A DNA stretch of 64,000 nt, from assembly GCA_017540585.1 (NCBI GenBank), contig JAFYAT010000091.1, forward strand, positions 1-64,000, written 5' to 3'. The notes beneath the pieces were generated by a model. It worked only from the letters and a program-made list of their open reading frames with translations, made no database searches and was not told the DNA's origin. Of this stretch, positions 43,815 through 50,480 are shown piece after piece. How positions within the stretch are numbered: the stretch's first letter is position 1; each line of letters starts with the position of its first letter. This DNA is from Bacteroidaceae bacterium. GTDB lineage: Bacteria; Bacteroidota; Bacteroidia; Bacteroidales; Bacteroidaceae. Position numbers and translations under genes: made by a program.

Positions 43815-44606
43815 ATGAATGAATTGGACAAGGAAATATCTTCTCTGTTGTTTTCTATGACACCAATTACACTTGAGGAAATGTCGGGAATACGTTTGAT
43901 GAATCGTCTTGACACGAAATATGTGGCAAACAAGCAACAGCTCATCAAGCTTCTCGGATTGGTTCAGGACAAATATTACGTTCAGGAAACACTCAACAAC
44001 AGGATAATTCCATATTGCACAACTTATTACGACACGAATGACCATGCCATGTACATGATGCACCACAACAAGCGTGCAGGACGATGCAAGGTAAGGGTTC
44101 GCACCTATCTTGCCTCAGACATCACGTTCCTGGAGGTCAAGAACAAGAATAATCACGGACGAACAAAGAAGAAGCGTATCGAGGTTCCTTCTCAAGACAA
44201 TTTCCGCAATACGGAGGGCGCAAGCGAACTCGTAGAGCGTAAGACAGGATTCCGTCTTGACAGCCTCAACGCCGTGGTACAGAATCACTTTGACCGCGTA
44301 ACACTTGTGAATCACGAAAAGACTGAGCGTCTGACGATAGACTTCAACATCCGCTTTAACAATTTTGAGACAGGACAGGAACATGGTACTGACCAACTCG
44401 TGGTTATCGAGCTGAAGCGTGATGGTAATGTTTATTCGCCAATCATCAATCTTCTTCGCGACATCCACGTGCCGGTATCTGGATTCAGCAAATGCTGCAT
44501 AGGCATGGCGCTGACAGACACGTCCCTGAAGCGTAACAACTTCAAGCCAAGGCTCAGGAGCATAGAAAAAATCAACGGACGCAAGTTTATAAAGAATCCA
44601 ATTTGA
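43815..44606 (+). CDS. VTC-domain polyphosphate polymerase-like protein
   Basis: The VTC domain is the triphosphate-tunnel catalytic fold that in yeast makes inorganic polyphosphate from ATP. Family residues are present: RLDTKY (31-36), KVRVR (92-96), FLEVKNK (105-111), TIDFNIRF (174-181) and VVIELKRD (196-203), so the basic tunnel and the two glutamates are intact. The 263-residue protein has no membrane segment. It begins a cluster with the DUF4956 membrane protein 115 bp downstream, a common neighbour in Bacteroidetes and Firmicutes. The activity is inferred from family. Confidence 0.88.
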   Translation: MNELDKEISSLLFSMTPITLEEMSGIRLMNRLDTKYVANKQQLIKLLGLVQDKYYVQETLNNRIIPYCTTYYDTNDHAMYMMHHNKRAGRCKVRVRTYLASDITFLEVKNKNNHGRTKKKRIEVPSQDNFRNTEGASELVERKTGFRLDSLNAVVQNHFDRVTLVNHEKTERLTIDFNIRFNNFETGQEHGTDQLVVIELKRDGNVYSPIINLLRDIHVPVSGFSKCCIGMALTDTSLKRNNFKPRLRSIEKINGRKFIKNPI

Positions 44607-44721
44607 ATCTCAAGTCACAAATCTGTAATACGTGCGTAACGAAAAATCGTGAAGCAAAAATATGACATTATAGATTTGACATTATACTAAATGAATTATT
44701 AACTAAAATTACTACAATACA

Positions 44722-45420
44722 ATGGATGCAATTAATGATTTCCTCGCGGTACTTTCAAGTGATACGTGTCGTATTCTTGACCTCATTCTCCGCTTGATAA
44801 TTAACACATTTTTCTCTATGGTCATCGCACGATGCTTCTATTTTCCAAAAGCACGTCGCAAGGACTTCTTCTTCACTTACATCCTCGTAGGATTCTGTAT
44901 CTTCATGCTTATCCACCTCATGGGTGACGCTAAGATTAAGACAGGTATTGCGATGGGACTCTTCGCTATCTTCTGCATCATGCGTTATCGTACTGAGTCT
45001 GTGCCAATTCGCGAGATGACCTATCTTTTCCTTATCATCTCACTCTCTGCAATCAACGGTCTTGCATGGGAAGCAGACATCAGTCCTAAGCATCCAGAGT
45101 TTGCAGGCCCACTCATGACATCTATGGGTGAGCTTATCCTCACAGATGCAATCTTCATCTTCGGTGTTTGGATGGCAGAGGCAAACATGCTCGTAAAGAG
45201 CCTTTCTTCAAAGTATATCAAGTACGACAAGATTGACCTCATCAAGCCAAGCAAGCGTGAGGAGCTTATTGCTGACCTCAAGGAGCGTACAGGTCTTGAC
45301 ATTACAAACGTAGCAATCGGTTCTATTGACTTCCTCAAGGACATGGCACTCATCAAGATATACTACAACACAGACGAGGAGGACGAATCTGTCAAGAAGA
45401 TGCCTAAGGAGTACCAGTAA
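44722..45420 (+). CDS. DUF4956 membrane protein
   Basis: A 232-residue protein with four or so membrane segments (about residues 15-38, 49-66, 75-90 and 103-120) followed by a cytoplasmic domain (about 155-232). The sequence KRRKDFFFTYI-like region (ARRKDFFFTYILVGFCIF) and the C-terminal SIDFLKDMALIKIYY segment are typical of DUF4956. This family sits next to VTC-domain genes in many genomes and is thought to be its membrane partner; what it transports or anchors is unknown. Confidence 0.82.
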   Translation: MDAINDFLAVLSSDTCRILDLILRLIINTFFSMVIARCFYFPKARRKDFFFTYILVGFCIFMLIHLMGDAKIKTGIAMGLFAIFCIMRYRTESVPIREMTYLFLIISLSAINGLAWEADISPKHPEFAGPLMTSMGELILTDAIFIFGVWMAEANMLVKSLSSKYIKYDKIDLIKPSKREELIADLKERTGLDITNVAIGSIDFLKDMALIKIYYNTDEEDESVKKMPKEYQ

Positions 45421-45440
45421 TTGTCACACTTTAGTCTGGT

Positions 45441-45490
45441 AATAAGTACTGACTAAGTACTGACTCACATGAGACTAAGTACTGACTAAG
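45441..45490. repeat. 22-bp-period repeat of GTCAGTACTTAGT, copy 2
   Basis: The inverse of 45447-45486 equals 26453-26492 at all 40 positions. It lies in the gap between the DUF4956 gene and the barrel-protein gene. Confidence 0.9.
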
Positions 45491-45516
45491 ACAATACTTA
45501 TAAAAAACGAATTTAT

Positions 45517-46311
45517 ATGAATAAAAAGATATTGGGCACACTTGCCCTTCTCATGCTCCTGCCATCATTCTCGTATGCACAGGATGATGACTTCGGACTT
45601 GACCTCGGTGTGGGTGCAGAAAAGAAACTCGTAAAGGGAGTGAGTCTCGATGCAGAACTTGGAGTGCGCACTCAGGACAACACCCAGAAGGTAGAGCGTT
45701 GGAGTGCTGGCCTCGGACTTGGCGTCAAGTTATACTCTTCTGCCTCAAAGAAATTTGACCTTAAGGCTTCTGCTGGATGGGAGTACATCTGGCAGAACAA
45801 ACTCGGCTCAACAGAGAACAAGTTTGATGATGGCGGCAACAGCAAGGGTTACAACGTAACAAAGCACTATTGGCAGCCACGCCACAGGACAAGCTTGGGA
45901 CTTGGTGCTTCGTACAAGCCAAACAAGCGTTGGAGCTTCTCTCTCAAGGAATCTGTCCGCTACAATCATTATAATGCCGTTGACAGCGTCAATTTCAAAT
46001 ACCGATTCAACGATGACGATGAGGCTTATTTGAAATCCGTAAGCAGCAAAGATGCGCGTGACCGTTTCGAGCTTCGCTCTAAGGCTGAAGCTCAGTACGA
46101 TATACGCAACTCTCACTTTGCTCCATTCGTATCTGTTGACTACGGCTGTGGTTTGAACTATACAGGTCACAAATGGAAGCTTTCAGGCGGAACGGATTAT
46201 AAACTCAGTAAGACAGATAAGTTGAGCATCTATTATCGTTTCCAGACGGAAAATGATGATGACGAACCAAATGGACACATCATCGGATTGGGTTACAACC
46301 ATAAATTCTAA
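45517..46311 (+). CDS. DUF2490-like outer-membrane beta-barrel protein
   Basis: The 264-residue product has a signal peptide (residues 1-21, ending SYAQ). The mature part consists of alternating hydrophobic/polar strands with aromatic girdles, for example WSAGLGLGVKLYSS, TSLGLGASYKPNKRWSFSLK and KLSIYYRFQTENDDD. It ends YNHKF, a C-terminal Phe typical of Bam-inserted barrels. Strand turns are rich in Asp and Asn. It resembles the DUF2490 group. Five bases separate it from the next small gene. Function is unknown; location is inferred. Confidence 0.7.
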   Translation: MNKKILGTLALLMLLPSFSYAQDDDFGLDLGVGAEKKLVKGVSLDAELGVRTQDNTQKVERWSAGLGLGVKLYSSASKKFDLKASAGWEYIWQNKLGSTENKFDDGGNSKGYNVTKHYWQPRHRTSLGLGASYKPNKRWSFSLKESVRYNHYNAVDSVNFKYRFNDDDEAYLKSVSSKDARDRFELRSKAEAQYDIRNSHFAPFVSVDYGCGLNYTGHKWKLSGGTDYKLSKTDKLSIYYRFQTENDDDEPNGHIIGLGYNHKF

Positions 46312-46316
46312 CTTTT

Positions 46317-46703
46317 ATGAAGAAGTTTTTAATGATGTTCGCAGCAATGGCATTCACGGTGAATGCCTTTGCTGAAGACTTTTCACTATATTACGAATCC
46401 ACGCAGGGAGGTAACAAGGAGATTAGTGCAGTAACTAATCTGCAGAAGATGACATTCACGGATGGCAAGCTTACAGTTACCTTCAAAGATGGAACTGTAA
46501 AATTCACGAATCTCTCGGAGGTAAAGCGTCTCTTCTTTGCCACTCCGACAACTGGAGTTGAGCAGGTTGAGGTACCACAGCAAAGCGTGAACGACTCAGA
46601 GACTGTCTATGACTTACTCGGCCGTAAGGTGAGCGAAACCTTTGGAGACAATCTTCCAAAGGGAATGTATATTGTAGGTGGTAAGAAGGTACTTGTAAAA
46701 TAA
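46317..46703 (+). CDS. Small secreted protein of unknown function
   Basis: The 128-residue product has a signal peptide (residues 1-19, ending NAFA). A short beta-rich region (about 20-75) follows, with NLQKMTFTDGKLTVTFKDGTV. The C-terminal part reads VYDLLGRKVSETFGDNLPKG followed by MYIVGGKKVLVK, the phrase often found at the end of Bacteroidetes surface proteins that lack a clear enzymatic domain. It starts 5 bp after the barrel gene and stops 12 bp before the next gene, so all three are probably co-transcribed. Confidence 0.7.
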   Translation: MKKFLMMFAAMAFTVNAFAEDFSLYYESTQGGNKEISAVTNLQKMTFTDGKLTVTFKDGTVKFTNLSEVKRLFFATPTTGVEQVEVPQQSVNDSETVYDLLGRKVSETFGDNLPKGMYIVGGKKVLVK

Positions 46704-46715
46704 AAAAGGCGTATT

Positions 46716-48008
46716 ATGAAAAGACTATTTCTATTCGCTCTTCCTCTCATGATGGGAGTAAGTGCAAGTGCCCAGCAAAAGGTATATGTTTGCGATGGAT
46801 TCAATGCAGAGGTTGTCACCATTGGTTCTGCCGATGACATAGTTGTATCAGAGGCTTCTAATTCTCTACAGATAGGAAGCAAGACATTCAAGCTCTCTGA
46901 GGTTGATTCCGTCACGTTCAATGCACCTATGTTCAATGAGGTGAAGGTGGCTTACAACGGCTCTACAGCAACCGTCACAATCCCTTCATACGTAAAGGGC
47001 GTGACAAGTTCCGTTACAGGAAGCACAGTTGTTCTAACAAGCAAGAATGTTACGGATGAAATCCTCTATACAGTTTCAGGAACAAGTACAAATGGTTCGC
47101 TTACTATTATAGGTGAGTATAAGCTTAGTGTTGCACTTGCAGGTTTGAACCTTACAAGTACGACAGCAAAGGCCCCTATAGACATAGAATGTGGCAAGCG
47201 TATCAACCTTATTCTTAATGAGGGAACAACTAACACTATTACTGATGGTGCATCAAATGCTGCCAAGGGTGCCTTCTACACATCCGGACACCTTGAGATT
47301 GAGGGTGGCGGAACCCTTAACGTAAAGGGAAATGCCAAGCATGCCCTTTGTGCAAAGGAGTATCTCCAGATAAAGAAGACAACAGGTAAAATCAATATCC
47401 TTGGTGCCGTAAGCGATGGAATCCACTGTGGTAAGGGTAAGGAGAATGATGACAACAGCTTCTTCCAGATAAATGGTGGAGAGGTGACTGTTTCAAATGC
47501 AGGTTCTGACTGTATTGATTGTGACGACTACGGTTGTGCAATCATCAAGGGTGGCAATCTCACTCTTAATGTCTCTCAGAATGACGGTACAGGCTTGAAG
47601 GTTGACTCTTGTATCTACATGACAGGTGGCGACATCAAGTTTAACGTGACAGGCAATATCTCCGACGGTATCCGTACTTCCTATGCCGCCTACTTTGATG
47701 GCGCTTCCTTGAACGGAACAGTTGCCGGAATGGGTGCAAGAGGTATTCGTGCCAAGAAGACAACAAAGACTACTGACACCGTACTCAATGGAGGATATCT
47801 GTACTTCAACGGTACAAACGCCGACATCACAGTCACAGGAACAAAGAATGTTGCCGACAATACCGTATGCTATGGTATCAAGGCAGATACAGAGTTCAAG
47901 CAGACAGCAGGAACAATCAACATCACAGTATCATCTACTGATAGTACAACAAAGGCTTACAACTTCAAGAGCAACACAAGTACTGGTGGTACTTTGAATG
48001 CGAAATGA
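46716..48008 (+). CDS. Secreted beta-helix protein, Cthe_2159/DUF4353-like carbohydrate-binding
   Basis: The 430-residue protein has a signal peptide (residues 1-18, ending ASAQ). From about residue 85 on it consists of short repeated strands rich in Gly, Asp, Asn and Thr: SDGIHCGKGKENDDNSFFQI, NAGSDCIDCDDYGCAII, ISDGIRTSYAAYFDG and GARGIRAKK. Repeating DGI and DCIDCD motifs match the Cthe_2159 type of right-handed beta-helix, which binds calcium and acidic polysaccharide or cellulose. The N-terminal part (EVDSVTFNAP) resembles the preceding small protein. A strong terminator follows. Binding target is inferred. Confidence 0.8.
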   Translation: MKRLFLFALPLMMGVSASAQQKVYVCDGFNAEVVTIGSADDIVVSEASNSLQIGSKTFKLSEVDSVTFNAPMFNEVKVAYNGSTATVTIPSYVKGVTSSVTGSTVVLTSKNVTDEILYTVSGTSTNGSLTIIGEYKLSVALAGLNLTSTTAKAPIDIECGKRINLILNEGTTNTITDGASNAAKGAFYTSGHLEIEGGGTLNVKGNAKHALCAKEYLQIKKTTGKINILGAVSDGIHCGKGKENDDNSFFQINGGEVTVSNAGSDCIDCDDYGCAIIKGGNLTLNVSQNDGTGLKVDSCIYMTGGDIKFNVTGNISDGIRTSYAAYFDGASLNGTVAGMGARGIRAKKTTKTTDTVLNGGYLYFNGTNADITVTGTKNVADNTVCYGIKADTEFKQTAGTINITVSSTDSTTKAYNFKSNTSTGGTLNAK

Positions 48009-48025
48009 AAATAAAGTATAAAAAG

Positions 48026-48061
48026 AAGGCATGTTCTAATGGAATGATTAGAACATGCCTT
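48026..48061. terminator. 15-bp terminator hairpin after the beta-helix gene
   Basis: AAGGCATGTTCTAAT pairs perfectly with ATTAGAACATGCCTT around a 6-nt loop. It ends the VTC cluster and may also serve the opposing lipoprotein gene. Confidence 0.8.
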
Positions 48062-48137
48062 AACTCTTTAACAGTTTCAAATTCTTGTTCTTGATACAAG
48101 TTACTAAATTGTTCAACTGAACAAAAACATTCTTAGT

Positions 48138-48707
48138 CTATAGCTCCAGTTTCTCATTTGAGTCCTTATTTGTTTCGCTGTTAACAATAGCATAAACAGC
48201 ATAAACACTAAGACCTTTATATATTGACTTATCGTTAAAGACACTCTTGAGATCTAATGTAGAGAATGTTTGTGTAGCTCTTGAAAAATCTGCTTGTTTA
48301 TCAAGTATAATAGCAGCCTTCTCAGGAGAACGTTCAACACTCACAAATCGTGTAGCATAGCCTAATGCGAATGTTTCGTCTGGTTCTAACTCGTCTAATT
48401 CTTTGTTACAAGTGAGAGTCAACTTATATTCGACAGAGTCAGAAGTGTAGGTATCTACGTTGAAAGAAATTCTATTGTCATCCTCTGAGAAAGCATTAGC
48501 TTTATTGAGATTGACAGAATTTACAACCTTACCATCGCAGAGTGCTTCAACCTTGACGTCGTATATTTCCATGAGATCCTTGCTCATAGCATAGAGACCA
48601 ACATGATGACTTGCTGTTTCAATAGCTTCTTCCTTGTCACAACTAACGTTTAGAAATGCTCCAAGTGACATTAACGCCACGAGCGAAAATGTGTTAAATT
48701 TACTCAT
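48138..48707 (-). CDS. Lipoprotein of unknown function
   Basis: I choose the ATG at 48707 (MSKFNTFSLVALMSLG), since it gives a lipoprotein signal with Cys in LNVSCDKEE; the frame is open for 39 codons upstream but those are charged and unlike a signal. The 189-residue protein has a beta-rich C-terminal part (DVKVEALCDGKVVNSVNL; YKLTLTCNKELDELEPDE). I do not recognise a family. A one-mismatch -7 box (GATATTTG) lies about 58 bp upstream. Convergent with the VTC cluster. Confidence 0.65.
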   Translation of the reverse strand: MSKFNTFSLVALMSLGAFLNVSCDKEEAIETASHHVGLYAMSKDLMEIYDVKVEALCDGKVVNSVNLNKANAFSEDDNRISFNVDTYTSDSVEYKLTLTCNKELDELEPDETFALGYATRFVSVERSPEKAAIILDKQADFSRATQTFSTLDLKSVFNDKSIYKGLSVYAVYAIVNSETNKDSNEKLEL

Positions 48708-48919
48708 AATTCTGGTTCTGTTAGTGGGAATACTTTCTGATAAAGTTTCGTGAATACAACGCTGCAAATATCTAAATAATAAAAATGAATCCCAAATTTT
48801 TGGGTCTCTTTTTATGTTATTCATACAAAAAAATCCTTTTCTGTAGCAATATAAGAAATCATAAATGTAAATTCGATAATAGATATTGATATTTGTTGAG
48901 ACAATTTACATAACTCACT

Positions 48920-48948
48920 AATTATCCACACGTAAGGTGTGTATAATT
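48920..48948. repeat. Palindrome related to the nearby MITE ends
   Basis: AATTATCCACAC and GTGTGTATAATT face each other over five bases (one mismatch). Both halves resemble the terminal repeat TAGGTGTGCATAATTA at 49053, suggesting a related or decayed copy. Confidence 0.5.
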
Positions 48949-49052
48949 TACACTTAATAGAGCTTTCAACATCGAATAATGTAATTATGAGAATGTTTTA
49001 GAACTATAAGAAATATAAAGAAAACATATAGCGAATATAAAGGAATGATAAA

Positions 49053-49210
49053 TAGGTGTGCATAATTATTTTTACAATCCTTGCACCGCCTACTGCGCAT
49101 CTTCAACGCCTAAAAACAATCGAGTAGGAGTCACTACACTCATTAATTTTATGCGCTGAACCTACATCATTAATCAATACAATCATTATAAAAATAATTT
49201 TGCACACCTA
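49053..49210. mobile_element. MITE-like element, 158 bp, with 26-bp terminal inverted repeats
   Basis: The left end 49053-49078 (TAGGTGTGCATAATTA and on) matches the complement of the right end 49185-49210 (ending TTTTGCACACCTA) at 24 of 26 positions. The interior has no coding frame. No clear target-site duplication is visible (flanks GATAAA and CTTAAA). It lies in the gap before the BASS transporter gene. Confidence 0.6.
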
Positions 49211-49338
49211 CTTAAATATAAAATGACATGGTATAAGAAAAAGGCAAAATATATACAACTATTGCAAAATAGAGATTGCGCATAGTTCAAGAAATCTTAA
49301 ATGGCATATAGTGAATAGTGAGTAAAAAAATTGGTATT

Positions 49339-50337
49339 ATGATATATAGTATATTTAAAAAGGTATCTGATGTATTGAGTGGCAAGGCGAGCATCTTTGT
49401 CATTCTTGTTGCTGTAATCACATTCTTTGTTCCTGAACTCTTTGCATGGGTGAAGGGAAATGTGCAGACGGTTATTCTTGGTGTTATAATGCTGACAATG
49501 GGTCTTACTCTTCGTCCTGAGGACTTCAAGTTATTAGCAAAGCGTCCACTTGATATCTTTATCGGCACATTGGCTCAGTTCACCATAATGCCTTTGGTGG
49601 CATTCACACTCTCATGGCTTTTCAGCCTTGTACCTGCATTTGAGCAATATGCAACTCCAATGGCAATAGGAATAATACTCGTGGGATGCTGTCCTGGTGG
49701 AGTAAGTTCCAACATCATGTCATTCCTCTGTGGAGGCGACGTAGCTTATTCTGTCGGAATGACTTGTGCAAGTACTCTTCTCGCTCCACTTATGACTCCG
49801 CTCCTCGTGCTTTGGCTTGCTGGAGCAAGAGTTGATGTAGATGCCATGGGTATGTTTCAACAGATACTTATTGTCACAATCATACCGATAGCTGTTGGAT
49901 TCTGTCTTAACTTGTGGCTTGGACATAAGGAAGTGTTCAAGAAGATTCAATCTACCATGCCAGGACTATCAGTTGCATGTCTTGCTTGTATAGTGGGTGG
50001 AGTTGTTACAACTGTTCATGACCCACTTGTGGAGAATGGACTTGTGCTGTTCCTCATCACATTTGCAATGGTATTCTGTCACAACACAATCGGTTACATC
50101 CTTGGTTATAGCGTAGGAACTCTATTCAAGTTCTCAACACCTAAAAAGCGAACAATAAGCATAGAGGTAGGAATGCAGAATGCAGGACTTGGCACAAACC
50201 TTGCCATGACATTCTTTGTTGCTACTAATCCTATGGCTGTCGTTCCGTGTGCAATATCATGTGCATGGCACTCTATAAGCGGAACAATACTCGCAAACAT
50301 ATTCAAGGCAAAAGATAAGGGACTAAAGACAGAATAG
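49339..50337 (+). CDS. BASS-family (bile acid:sodium symporter-type) transporter
   Basis: Inner-membrane carrier with about nine or ten helices. I use the ATG at 49339 (MIYSIFKKVSDVLSG); a GTG seven codons upstream is possible. Family motifs include MGLTLRPEDFKLLAKRPLD near residue 55, GIILVGCCPGGVSSNIMSFL near 120, and GMQNAGLGTNLAMTFF near 275, which carry the sodium-site residues. 332 residues fit the family. Substrates in bacterial members range over keto acids, pantoate and bile acids; none is indicated here. An A/T-rich gap with the MITE lies upstream. Confidence 0.87.
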   Translation: MIYSIFKKVSDVLSGKASIFVILVAVITFFVPELFAWVKGNVQTVILGVIMLTMGLTLRPEDFKLLAKRPLDIFIGTLAQFTIMPLVAFTLSWLFSLVPAFEQYATPMAIGIILVGCCPGGVSSNIMSFLCGGDVAYSVGMTCASTLLAPLMTPLLVLWLAGARVDVDAMGMFQQILIVTIIPIAVGFCLNLWLGHKEVFKKIQSTMPGLSVACLACIVGGVVTTVHDPLVENGLVLFLITFAMVFCHNTIGYILGYSVGTLFKFSTPKKRTISIEVGMQNAGLGTNLAMTFFVATNPMAVVPCAISCAWHSISGTILANIFKAKDKGLKTE

Positions 50338-50424
50338 TGAACGAATAGAAACATCATATAGACTCAAAATACTACAAAGCATAAAAAATATGAGGATTAT
50401 CAAGGCTTATTACCGAAATCTTCA

Positions 50425-50432
50425 TATATTTG
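50425..50432 (+). promoter_or_regulatory. -7 box of the SusR-like regulator gene
   Basis: TATATTTG, 48 bp before the chosen ATG, supports the start at 50481. No clear -33 box is visible. Confidence 0.45.
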
Positions 50433-50480
50433 CCGCGTAATATCCTTATTAATGAACACATACACAAGGGAAATGTATAT

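Noticed and set aside
49318..49338. GTG start for the BASS transporter
   Set aside because: Possible, but the ATG at 49339 gives a normal family N-terminus; the seven extra codons have no support.
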